Position numbers and translations under genes: made by a program
DNA from: DASWIG01 sp965371445
Lineage (GTDB): Bacteria > Acidobacteriota > Thermoanaerobaculia > Multivoradales > J023
Direction: 5' to 3'
Length of the DNA: 52,846 nucleotides
Assembly: GCA_965371445.1 (NCBI GenBank)
Contig: CBDUYN010000055.1
Location: 1 to 52,846, forward strand
Shown here: one piece after another, positions 1 to 10,057 of the stretch
How the letters are laid out: the number at the start of each line of letters is the position of its first letter
Position numbering within the stretch: position 1 is the stretch's first letter
Notes under the pieces: generated by a model
The model's input: the letters and a program-made list of their open reading frames with translations, nothing else
Database searches by the model: none
What the model was told of the DNA's origin: nothing

Positions 1-11
1 CTTTCGTTCAT
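1..11 (-). CDS. Possible 5' end of a divergent gene running off the left edge
   Basis: On the minus strand a Shine-Dalgarno-like AAAGGAG (about 24-18) lies six bases before an ATG at 11-9, which opens a frame reading Met-Asn-Glu and leaves the window. Nothing of the product can be identified. The same bases form a perfect 8-bp inverted repeat (18-25 with 30-37) that would hide this ribosome site in a hairpin. Support is limited to the spacing of site and start, so this is tentative. Confidence 0.35.
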
Positions 12-386
12 CTCGATCTCCTTTCCGGTGAAAGGAGGAGAGGGATCTACTGCAATCAGCCGATCTCAGCTCGGCCCCGATCCACAACTTCGGACAATAA
101 CTCTTCGTGGCCGAGTGCCTGACCGAGAGCATCTTCACCCAGGCGGAGCGGTACCAGAAGATCGGCAGTACCACGCAAGTCGGCAGCCGACCGGGGCTCC
201 TTGGCCCTCCGGCCTCCGGCCGCCACCAGACTGACCGCTGTCACCGGCCCGGACGTGCCACCCCACAAGACTCTGTCGGACCAGGCTCGGGCCTGCCTGC
301 TTGCAGGTTCGGCCATGCCGATGCCGTGCGGCGCCGCCGCGAAGGGTTTGCGCCACACAGAGATTTTTTCGTATATTGCGCAATCG
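12..386. other. Intergenic region upstream of the Hsp70 operon
   Basis: About 375 bases separate the putative left-edge gene from the most likely start of the large operon-leading protein. Several overlapping open frames cross it on both strands, but none gives a sequence I recognise. It contains the 18-37 inverted repeat and, at its right end, an AT-rich promoter-like segment. The open frame of the next gene extends back to 201, but residues before the Met at 387 look non-coding. Confidence 0.4.
348..377 (+). promoter_or_regulatory. Candidate promoter of the Hsp70 operon
   Basis: TATATT at 372-377 matches five of six bases of the sigma70 -10 consensus and sits in the only AT-rich patch nearby. 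TTGCGC at 348-353 is a weak -35 at 18-bp spacing. Transcription would begin about 383-386, directly at the ATG at 387, giving an almost leaderless mRNA. No CIRCE-like inverted repeat or heat-shock sigma element was seen. Confidence 0.4.
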
Positions 387-3365
387 ATGGCCTCCAAACG
401 CAAACGCACGAAAGGGCGGCGGTCCAAAGGTGCCCGCCCGTCACCTGGGCCGGGTCACGTCGCCCCGGCCCGGGCCCCCAGAGCCGACGACTCCGCCACG
501 GTCGGACGACTGATCGCGGAAGGCCGGACCAAGACCGCCCTCGAACGGGCCAGGGCAGCCCACCGGCGGCTCGACACGCCGGAGACGGAAGCCACCCTGG
601 TCGACGCCTACCTGGCACGCGCCGCGTCGCTCGCGGCTGGTGGACAGGCGAGGGAAGCGGGAGCGCTTCTTGAGCTCGTCCGCGAGCGCTTTCCGGCCGC
701 GCTCGACCGGGTGGAAGAGCTCGCTCGAGTGCTCGGAGCACGCCACGGCGATCTCGACGAGCTCGTCCGTCCGTTGGCCGATCCCGCGACGCCGGCCGTC
801 GAACGCGCCGCGATCGAGGAGATCGTGCGCAACGAGGTCACCGATCTCGCCCGGCTGGCCGCAAGCCCCGCGCTCGACGTCGACGATCCTTTGAGACGGG
901 CGGCCGCGGAGGTCAACCGGGCTTTCGAGGCGGTGACCCGCGGGAAGGTCGAGCCTCAGAAGATCGCCCTCCCGCAGGTCTCGCGGCGCAGCCCCCTCGC
1001 ACCCTGGAAGATGCTCGTTCGAGCCCTCGACGCCTTCTACCGCGGCGACGACGACGCGTGCGAACGAACCCTGGCGGTGATGGAAAGTGCCGGGTCCGGA
1101 AGCGGCCCTGCGCCACCCCCACTGCGGGTGGCCGGTGCTCTGCGGGCCCTGCTTTGCGACGGCACGAGCGGCAGCGTCGCCCCTTCCGAGCTCAGTCGCT
1201 CCTCGGCCGCTCTCGTCGCCCGGGTCCGCAGCCGCGACAAGGAGCTCCGCCAGCAGCTGGAGAGACTCGAGCGGGCCTTCGCCGGCGACAGCCTGAGCGG
1301 CATCCTGTCGGCGACCCGCCAGACGCTCCGGGTGGCCCGGCGAAACGCCACGCCGATCCTTCCCCGGCTGCGGCAGCACGTCTTCGTCCGTAGCTTTCTG
1401 GCGGGGGTTCCACCGGTGCGCCTCGGCGCCGCCCTCGACGAGCCGGTCGCCACAGAGGCCTGTTTCTGGCGTCTCCTGGCCCAGGCCGCCGATCGCAGGG
1501 GAAGTCCCGTCCTGGCCTGCGCCGCCTGGGAGCAGTTCCGGCTGCGGGCCGCCGAGGAGGGCCTCTTCGAGCCCAGGAGCCGAGAGGAAGCCGCGATCTA
1601 TCTCTACATGGCGGAGCTCATGGAGCCCCTGTCTGCCGAGACTCTCGAATTCGTCCGGGAAGATCGACGCGAATCCCCGGGCGCCCTGGCGCGCTATGTC
1701 GAGCGGGCCACGCCCGGCCCGTCAGGCGGCAGCCGTCGGGACGCGGCGGAGGAGGAAGACTTCTACTACCTTCGACCGGAGGAGCTCTACGCCCGCGCGA
1801 TCCGCTGCGACGCCGATCCGGAGACCTTCCGCCGCTGGCTTGAGCAGGCGCGTCGCGAACGTGGCTGGAAGGCGGCCGAAGAGGTGGCCCTTCAGTGGCA
1901 TGCGAGGTGGAACGACGACCCCCGGCCGCTGCTTCACCTCGTGAAGTCGGCGGAGAAGCGCGGCGCCTTCCGGAAGGCCCTGAAGCTCCTGGAACAGGCC
2001 GAAGGCCGAACGACGATCGATCCCGAGGTCCGCCGGGCGCGGCCGCGGTTGCTCGTCGCCGCGGCCCGCCGTCACCTCAGGCAGAAAAAGCCCCACCTGG
2101 TCGAAAAGGACGTCGCCGCGCTAGCCGAGCTGCCGGCGTCGGCCTGGGAAAACCGCGCGTCGCCGCAGCGCTTCGGCGACGCCTCCCTGGTTCTCGACGC
2201 CCTGCGCTGGGCCTGCTCCACGCAGGCCGCCGCGAGCCGGAAGACGGCGAAACAGGAGAGGAAGGCGGCGAGACAGCAGAGCCGGAGGCTCCGTAGCGAG
2301 ATCGCCGAGCGGCTGGAGAGCGACGTGGCGGCGCTCTTGCTCTTGCGGAGCCTGAGCACGGCTTGCGGCTTCCCGGAGCCGCAGAGACCGGCGCTTCCCT
2401 GGCCGGTCCCACCCCGCCGGAAACGCCGGCAGCTGGCGTCGGCCGTGGCACGTGCCGCGATCTGTGCCGGGCGCCTCGGCGTGGAGGTCGACGTCCCTTC
2501 CACCTGGGGGGAGAGCCTGTGCCGTGAGGTGTCCGCTCCCGGCTTCGCGGCCGACGTCGCGGAGCTCGTCTCCCTGGCCGAGACCGCTTTCCAGAGCGGC
2601 CTGCCCGAGCTCACCTACACGGCCTCCGGCGCCGGCCTGGCGGGCGAAGCCTCTCACCACGCCCGCTTCCTGTTGTTGCGCGCCCGCAGCTTGCCGTCCT
2701 GGGAGCCGGAACGCGCCATGGAATGTCTGGCCGCGGCCGTCGCGCTCGCGCGCCGCCAGCGCGACACGGACCTCCTCGCCGAAGTGGCCGACCTGAGACG
2801 GGACACGCCTCGTGGAGGCAGAGCCCTGGGGATCATCTTCGAGCTGGGCGGATTGACCCCCGACAAGCTCTCGCTGAGCCGCGAGGAGCTCGATTCGATC
2901 CTCCGGCGGGAACAGCAGGAGCGCGAGTATCCCTCGTTGCCTGACTGGGACGAAGACGACGACGACTTCGTCTCGTTCTGCACGTGCCCGGAGTGTACGC
3001 GCCGCCGCCGGGCCCGGGAAGCTGCCGGGGCGTGGGACGACGAGCCCTGGGACGACGAGCCCTGGGACGGCGAGCCGGGCCAGGGAGCAGACGGCTTCGC
3101 CTGGGGACCGATCGATCTCTTCCAGCGTCCTCCGGAGCTCGAGGACGTCCCCCAAAAGCTCCTCACCCTGATGATGGAAGCGTCGCTCAAGTGCGGCACA
3201 GGGCGCGGTCGCGTCCCCGGCTCCGACACGGTCGCACGCGTCGATCCGGACCTCTACGTCCGTCTCAAGGAAGCGATCGAGGAGCACTTCGGAGCCGGCG
3301 GCATCCCGCCGCACCGGCCTCCGGCCTCCGGCTCGAAGTCGCGCCGGCGGCATTTTGCGAGATGA
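387..3365 (+). CDS. Large protein of unknown function heading an Hsp70 operon
   Basis: The predicted product has about 992 residues from the ATG at 387. This start opens with a lysine/arginine-rich stretch (MASKRKRTKGRR). The rest looks alpha-helical and Ala/Arg/Glu/Leu-rich, with paired-helix segments reminiscent of TPR or HEAT-like solenoids, but no repeat is clear enough to name. Near the C-terminus there is an acidic stretch, a CTCPEC cysteine cluster that could bind zinc, and a short WDDEP-type tandem repeat. No signal peptide or membrane segment is visible, so it is probably cytoplasmic. It is followed after 36 bases by the J-like gene, then GrpE, Hsp70 and a zinc ribbon, so it may be a client, scaffold or adaptor of that chaperone set. 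That role is inference from position only. Confidence 0.7.
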   Translation: MASKRKRTKGRRSKGARPSPGPGHVAPARAPRADDSATVGRLIAEGRTKTALERARAAHRRLDTPETEATLVDAYLARAASLAAGGQAREAGALLELVRERFPAALDRVEELARVLGARHGDLDELVRPLADPATPAVERAAIEEIVRNEVTDLARLAASPALDVDDPLRRAAAEVNRAFEAVTRGKVEPQKIALPQVSRRSPLAPWKMLVRALDAFYRGDDDACERTLAVMESAGSGSGPAPPPLRVAGALRALLCDGTSGSVAPSELSRSSAALVARVRSRDKELRQQLERLERAFAGDSLSGILSATRQTLRVARRNATPILPRLRQHVFVRSFLAGVPPVRLGAALDEPVATEACFWRLLAQAADRRGSPVLACAAWEQFRLRAAEEGLFEPRSREEAAIYLYMAELMEPLSAETLEFVREDRRESPGALARYVERATPGPSGGSRRDAAEEEDFYYLRPEELYARAIRCDADPETFRRWLEQARRERGWKAAEEVALQWHARWNDDPRPLLHLVKSAEKRGAFRKALKLLEQAEGRTTIDPEVRRARPRLLVAAARRHLRQKKPHLVEKDVAALAELPASAWENRASPQRFGDASLVLDALRWACSTQAAASRKTAKQERKAARQQSRRLRSEIAERLESDVAALLLLRSLSTACGFPEPQRPALPWPVPPRRKRRQLASAVARAAICAGRLGVEVDVPSTWGESLCREVSAPGFAADVAELVSLAETAFQSGLPELTYTASGAGLAGEASHHARFLLLRARSLPSWEPERAMECLAAAVALARRQRDTDLLAEVADLRRDTPRGGRALGIIFELGGLTPDKLSLSREELDSILRREQQEREYPSLPDWDEDDDDFVSFCTCPECTRRRRAREAAGAWDDEPWDDEPWDGEPGQGADGFAWGPIDLFQRPPELEDVPQKLLTLMMEASLKCGTGRGRVPGSDTVARVDPDLYVRLKEAIEEHFGAGGIPPHRPPASGSKSRRRHFAR

Positions 3366-3401
3366 CCCTCTCAACCTACTGACCCAGAGGAGACAAGAGC
3401 C

Positions 3402-3707
3402 GTGTCCACTTCGCCCACGTCGATCCGCGAGCCGGAGGAGGTCCTCGGAATCCCTCCCGGCGCCGGGGAGGAAGAGATCCGTGCCGCCTACCTCCGCAAG
3501 GTCAAGGAGTACCCTCCGGAGCGTGCGCCCGAGGAGTTCGAGCGCGTCCGCGACGCCTACGAGACTTTGCAGGACCCGCGGCGGCGTGGCCGCCGGTGGC
3601 TCGACGCCGACCCGGAAGCGCCTTTCGTCTCGTTGCTCGAGGGCCTGGCTTCAGAGAGGAGCCACGTGGGCCCCGGGCCCTGGCTGGCCGTGATGAGGGA
3701 GCCTTGA
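3402..3707 (+). CDS. Small J-domain-like protein lacking the HPD motif
   Basis: A 101-residue protein starts at GTG 3402 behind AGAGGAGA. Residues about 10-60 look like a J-domain: EVLGIPPGAGEEEIRAAY for helices I-II and FERVRDAYETLQDP for helix III. The loop that should carry His-Pro-Asp instead reads YPPERAPE. In characterised J-proteins HPD is needed to stimulate Hsp70 ATPase, so this one is either an unusual regulator or a binding module without that activity. There is no Gly/Phe or zinc-finger region. Its place between the large unknown protein and GrpE/Hsp70 supports work with this operon's Hsp70. J-like fold: fairly sure; activity: unknown. Confidence 0.8.
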   Translation: MSTSPTSIREPEEVLGIPPGAGEEEIRAAYLRKVKEYPPERAPEEFERVRDAYETLQDPRRRGRRWLDADPEAPFVSLLEGLASERSHVGPGPWLAVMREP

Positions 3708-3712
3708 CGTCG

Positions 3713-4561
3713 ATGCCCGAAGACCTTCGCCAGCATCTGCGCGAACGGTTCGACGCCTGGCTCGACGAGGTCCTGGCGACGCCCGAGCCGCCGTCCGGCG
3801 TCGCGGCCGAGCTGCTGGAGGAGCTGCTCTCCCCCGAGGACGACGAGGACGGCCTTCCTGCCCCCCGTGGGGACGACGAGGCCACGGACGACACTCGTCG
3901 CCCCCCGGACCTCTTCGCGCTCCACTCGGCGCTCCTGGCGCTGCGTCAGGAAGTCCGCCTCCAAGGGCGCGGCTTCCGGCGGCTGAGCGACGAGATCGCT
4001 TCGCTCACCGACCTTGCGGCGACGGTCGAGGAGATGCGCGAGAGCCAGACCGAGGCCCTCGCGGGGGCACGGCAGGTCGCCGAGCAGGCGCTGGAGCGCC
4101 GCCGCGGCGAGGAGCAGCGTACGGCGCGGGAGCTCGAAAGGCGCGTCCGGCGCGAGGGGCTCGAGCTCCTCCTCGACCTCGCCGACCGAATGCGGCGTGG
4201 CCTCGAGACGGCCCGGGCGCATCTCGCGGCGGTGCGTGAGCCGCGGCTCTTCGGCCGCCGCGCCTGGCGCGGACACCGCGCGGCGGCGGAAGCCGTCGCC
4301 CAGGGCCAGGCCCTGAGCCTGGAGCGGCTCGACGAGGAGCTCGGACGTCTCGGGGTCCGCAAGCTCGAAAGCCTCGGCCGTCCCTTCGATCCGCACACCA
4401 TGACCGTGCTCGACGTCGAAGAGGTCGACGAAGCCTCGGCGACGCCGGACGGCACCGTGCTCGAGGTCTACCGGCCCGGCTACGTCTGGCGCGACGAGCT
4501 CCTCCGTCCGGCACAGGTCAAGGTCGCACGTACGAGACAGATTAACCCGCTGACTTCCTGA
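3713..4561 (+). CDS. grpE: GrpE-family nucleotide exchange factor homologue
   Basis: GrpE proteins dimerise through a long coiled coil and release ADP from Hsp70. The product has about 282 residues from ATG 3713, longer than typical GrpE (about 190-210), because of an acidic N-terminal region. A long Arg/Glu/Ala-rich predicted coiled coil fills the middle. The C-terminus has the diagnostic beta-wing pattern: GRPFDPHTMTVLDVEE, then DGTVLEVYRPGYVWRDELL, then RPAQVKV. ATG 3713 is chosen over longer options because it follows the J-like stop by only 5 bases with GAGGGAG upstream; a TTG at 3704 is possible. It ends 8 bases before the Hsp70 gene. Confidence 0.85.
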   Translation: MPEDLRQHLRERFDAWLDEVLATPEPPSGVAAELLEELLSPEDDEDGLPAPRGDDEATDDTRRPPDLFALHSALLALRQEVRLQGRGFRRLSDEIASLTDLAATVEEMRESQTEALAGARQVAEQALERRRGEEQRTARELERRVRREGLELLLDLADRMRRGLETARAHLAAVREPRLFGRRAWRGHRAAAEAVAQGQALSLERLDEELGRLGVRKLESLGRPFDPHTMTVLDVEEVDEASATPDGTVLEVYRPGYVWRDELLRPAQVKVARTRQINPLTS

Positions 4562-4569
4562 GGGAAAAC

Positions 4570-6423
4570 ATGGACGAGCAAGACGCGCATCCACCGATCG
4601 AGACGTCACCCGTGCTGGGGATCGACCTCGGCACCACCAACTCCGAGGTCGCGGCGTGGGCCGGAGACCGGGTGAAGGTGCTCGGACCCGGAGCGGCGAA
4701 GATCCTCCCCTCGTGTGTGGGGATCTCGGCGACGGGTGAGCTCCTGGTGGGAGAGGCGGCGCGGAACCAGCAGCTGCTCTACCCCGAACGGACCGTACGC
4801 AGCATCAAGCGCCGGATGGGCCGCGACGAGACCGTGACCCTGGGCGAGAAGACCTTTACGCCGCAGGAGGTCTCGGCGTTGATCCTGCGTGCTCTCGGCC
4901 GGTGGGCGGAGCGCGAGCTGGGCGAGCGGGTGCGCCGGGCGGTGATCACCGTGCCCGCCTACTTCTCCGACGCGCAGCGCCAGGCGACCCGCGAGGCCGG
5001 AGAGCTCGCCGGCCTCGAGGTGCTGCGCATCCTCAACGAGCCCACCGCCGCCAGCCTGGCCTACGCCGCGGGCGACGGGACCCGCCGGACCGTGCTGGTC
5101 TACGACCTGGGAGGCGGTACCTTCGACGTCTCGGTCGTGCGCCTCGAGGGCGAGGTGACCGAGGTCCTGGCGAGTCACGGCGACAACCACCTCGGCGGCG
5201 ACGACTTCGACGAGCTCCTGGTGGAGCACCTGGAGCGCGCTTTCGAAGAACGGCACGGCGTCAGCCTGCACAGCGGCGGCGCCGGGACGGAGGCCGTCCG
5301 GGCGCGGCTCACGGCGGCGGCCGAGGAGGCCAAGAAGGAGCTAAGCGTCGCGCCCTACGCCCGGGTACGGGAGGAGAGCCTGGTGTCCTCCCTCCACCTG
5401 GAGCTCGAGATCACGCGCCAGGAGTACGAGGACATGATCCGTCCGCTCGTCACTTCGACGCTCGACAGCGTCTCTCAGGCCCTGAACGGTGCAGGCATGA
5501 GACCCTCGGAGCTCGACGCGGTCTTCCTGGTGGGTGGCTCGTCGCGGACGCCGCTGGTCTCGCGTCTCCTGGAGGAGGCGACGGGGCTCGTGCCGCGCCA
5601 GGAGGTGCATCCCGACCTCTGTGTGGCTCTGGGGGCGGGGGTCCTGGCCTCGCGCCTCGCTGGCCGCGATGTGGAGCGGGTCCTGGTCGACGTCTCGCCC
5701 TACTCGTTCGGCATCTCGCACGTCGGAACCCTCGACGGCTGTGCGTACTCGCACTGCTACAAGCCGACCCTGCGGCGCAACACACCGCTCCCACTGACGC
5801 GTACCGAGAGCTACTTCACATCCCATACCTTTCAGCGCGAGGCGGAGATCGAGATCTTCCAGGGCGAGGACCCCGACTCGTTCCGGAACGTTCCGGTGGG
5901 CCACTTCCGCGTCGAGGGTCTGCGGCCGACACGGGAGCCCAACGAGATCCTCTGCCGGATGAGCCTCGACCTCGACGGCATCCTGCAGGTGGCGGCGATC
6001 GAAAAAGCGACCGGGATGTCGAAGGAAATCACCGTCACCCAGGCCCTGGAGCCCAAGAGCGACGCCGAGATCGCAGCGGCCCGGGCGCGGTTGGAGGCGT
6101 TCGACGAAGCGGAGGGCTTCGGCTTCACCGAGACGGACGACGACGGCGAGGAGACGGTCGTGCTTGCCGGGCCCGGGAGCTCCGCGCAAGCCGGAAGCGA
6201 CAGCCGGGAGGACGACCGGGTGTGGACCAAGGCCATGCGACAGGCGAGGCGTCTCCAGGAGCGCTCGCGGGAGCTTCTCGGCCAGATGCACGAGGACGAC
6301 CGGGAGGAGGCGGTCCAGCTCAGCCAGGCGGTGGAGAAGGCGATCGCCGGCAACGACCTGCGCTCGGTCACGGAAACGACGGCCGACCTCGACGAATTCC
6401 TCTTCTTCGTCGAGGGCCGATGA
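4570..6423 (+). CDS. dnaK: Hsp70 family molecular chaperone (DnaK-like)
   Basis: An ATP-dependent chaperone of 617 residues. The N-terminal nucleotide-binding domain shows phosphate-1 loop GIDLGTTNSEVA (about 17-28), phosphate-2 YDLGGGTFDVSVV (about 178-190) and the adenosine motif VFLVGGSSRTPLV (about 318-330). A substrate-binding region follows (about 375-500), entered by VDVSPYSFGISHVGT, which departs from the usual DVTPLSLGIET. The C-terminal lid is short and ends in FFVEGR rather than the EEVD/DVVDAD-type tail of housekeeping DnaK, suggesting a specialised paralogue. It overlaps the next gene by 4 bases (ATGA). With the HPD-less J-like gene and the GrpE homologue it forms a dedicated chaperone operon. 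Confidence 0.95.
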   Translation: MDEQDAHPPIETSPVLGIDLGTTNSEVAAWAGDRVKVLGPGAAKILPSCVGISATGELLVGEAARNQQLLYPERTVRSIKRRMGRDETVTLGEKTFTPQEVSALILRALGRWAERELGERVRRAVITVPAYFSDAQRQATREAGELAGLEVLRILNEPTAASLAYAAGDGTRRTVLVYDLGGGTFDVSVVRLEGEVTEVLASHGDNHLGGDDFDELLVEHLERAFEERHGVSLHSGGAGTEAVRARLTAAAEEAKKELSVAPYARVREESLVSSLHLELEITRQEYEDMIRPLVTSTLDSVSQALNGAGMRPSELDAVFLVGGSSRTPLVSRLLEEATGLVPRQEVHPDLCVALGAGVLASRLAGRDVERVLVDVSPYSFGISHVGTLDGCAYSHCYKPTLRRNTPLPLTRTESYFTSHTFQREAEIEIFQGEDPDSFRNVPVGHFRVEGLRPTREPNEILCRMSLDLDGILQVAAIEKATGMSKEITVTQALEPKSDAEIAAARARLEAFDEAEGFGFTETDDDGEETVVLAGPGSSAQAGSDSREDDRVWTKAMRQARRLQERSRELLGQMHEDDREEAVQLSQAVEKAIAGNDLRSVTETTADLDEFLFFVEGR

Positions 6424-6719
6424 GCTCGTCTGTGGTCTGGCGCGCCTCCGGCGCAACGGAGCTTTGCTGCCCCGTGTGCCGGGCGCGGTGGCGGGCGACG
6501 CGGGAATGCTCGCGCTGCGGGGCCGACCTGGGTCCGCTCATGACGCTCGTCGTGCTCGCTCACCGCGTCCGGTGTGAAGCCAAGGCAGCCTTGCTCGGGG
6601 AAGACTTCGAGCGCGCCGGCGAGCTCGCCCGCAGAGCGCAGGAGATGCACGCCACGCCGTACGGGCGGCGGCTGGAGTTGCTCGTGGAGTGGTACCTCGC
6701 CTTGGCTCCGGCCGGGTAG
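6420..6719 (+). CDS. Small zinc-ribbon protein of the Hsp70 operon
   Basis: A 99-residue protein whose ATG overlaps the Hsp70 stop (ATGA), implying translational coupling. Residues 17-20 (CPVC) and 30-33 (CSRC) form a CxxC-x9-CxxC zinc ribbon. The rest looks like two or three helices resembling one TPR unit (AALLGEDFERAGELARRAQ). No membrane segment. I do not recognise a named family. Coupling to the chaperone suggests it helps substrate or partner recognition, which is inference. Confidence 0.75.
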   Translation: MSSSVVWRASGATELCCPVCRARWRATRECSRCGADLGPLMTLVVLAHRVRCEAKAALLGEDFERAGELARRAQEMHATPYGRRLELLVEWYLALAPAG

Positions 6720-6741
6720 GCGGGCTCGACGACGCAAGCCG

Positions 6742-6750
6742 TGCTACCCT
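6742..6750 (+). promoter_or_regulatory. Candidate extended -10 element for the redox operon
   Basis: TGCTACCCT provides a TG-N extended -10 followed by TACCCT, a TANNNT hexamer. It lies about 93 bases before the ATG of the YyaL-like lipoprotein. No convincing -35 is visible. The same motif type precedes several other genes in the window. Confidence 0.3.
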
Positions 6751-6842
6751 TGACGCCCAAAGAGCGACGACGAATCCATCCAGGCCCCTCATCCGGCGGG
6801 ACCAGGATCTACGTCCGAACCAGCCAGACGAAAGACCACCGC

Positions 6843-9314
<2,472 letters not shown>

Positions 9315-9329
9315 ACTGAAGGAGCCAGC

Positions 9330-10055
9330 GTGAGCCGTCCTCCCGTTTACAACTACCCCGCTTTCGTCCCCGAGTACTTCGAGCCGATGATGCGCTTCGA
9401 CGAGAGCCCGCCGTTGGGCGAGCCGGCGCCGGACTTTCCCCTCTGGCGCCTCGAGGACCGCGGCGAGACGAGCTTCTCCGAAGTCTGGTCGCAGCACCAC
9501 TACACAGTGGTGGAGTTCGGCAGCTTCACGTGACCGTACTGCGGGATGGCGGCGCCATCCATGAATTCTCTCGTCGAGCGCTATGCCGAGCACGGCGTAG
9601 GGTCGATTTTCCTCTACACCAACGAGGCGCATCCCGGCGAAAAGTTTCCTCACCTCGAATCGATGGAGCAGAAGTTCCGTCACGCCGAGGCGCTCCGCGA
9701 TCAGTACAAAGTGAACCGTCCGATCCTCCTCGACGCCCTCGACGGTCCCTGCCACATCGCCTACGGCTCGATGCCCAACATGACCTGGATCTTGAGTCGT
9801 AGCGGCCGTCCGGTCTACAAGTCCGACTGGACCGACGCGGCGAGCGTCGAGAACGCCCTCGCCTACTTCACCGCTCTTCCAGGCCGCCGGCGCGAAGGCG
9901 CGCGTCTCGTGCCCTTTCGCCTCGAGCGCCTCGACTACCGCGAGCGCGACGAGAAAGGTTTCTACGATGGCCTCGAACGCTCCGGGCCAAAAGCCGTCCG
10001 CGAGTTCTCCGAGGCCTTCGGGCCGCCGGCTTCTCGACCGACCAAGAAGGGATAA
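9330..10055 (+). CDS. Deiodinase-like selenoprotein read through an in-frame TGA
   Basis: Two open frames in the same phase, 9330-9530 and 9534-10055, are separated only by TGA at 9531-9533. Reading that codon as selenocysteine gives one 241-residue protein with VVEFGSFTUPYCGMAAPS, where U is residue 68 and Cys71 completes a UxxC redox motif. FGSxTU is the active-site signature of iodothyronine deiodinase/peroxiredoxin-like selenoproteins, and the flanks fit a thioredoxin fold: GEPAPDFPLWRL before, VGSIFLYTNEAHPGEKFP after, then NRPILLDALDGPCHIAYG and NMTWILSRSGRPVYKSDWTD. It starts at GTG 9330 behind AAGGAG. A SECIS-like hairpin follows the TGA. It sits between a thioredoxin-fold lipoprotein and an M20 peptidase. 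No signal peptide is seen. The substrate is unknown; bacterial homologues need not act on iodothyronines. A nonsense pseudogene is unlikely because coding quality continues unbroken after the TGA. Confidence 0.9.
9534..9560 (+). promoter_or_regulatory. Bacterial SECIS-like element
   Basis: Directly after the TGA, GGATGGC at 9544-9550 pairs perfectly with GCCATCC at 9554-9560 around a 3-base loop GGC. The apical loop starts with G and lies 17 bases after the TGA. Bacterial SECIS elements, which recruit SelB with Sec-tRNA, typically have a short stem with a G near the start of the loop, placed roughly 16-37 bases after the UGA. The geometry fits. The selenocysteine machinery (selA, selB, selC, selD) is not in this window. 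Confidence 0.8.
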
Positions 10056-10057
10056 GT

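Noticed and set aside
9330..9533. Separate 67-residue protein ending at TGA 9531
   Set aside because: The next frame is in the same phase with no further stop, continues the same fold and follows a SECIS-like hairpin, so one selenoprotein explains both pieces.
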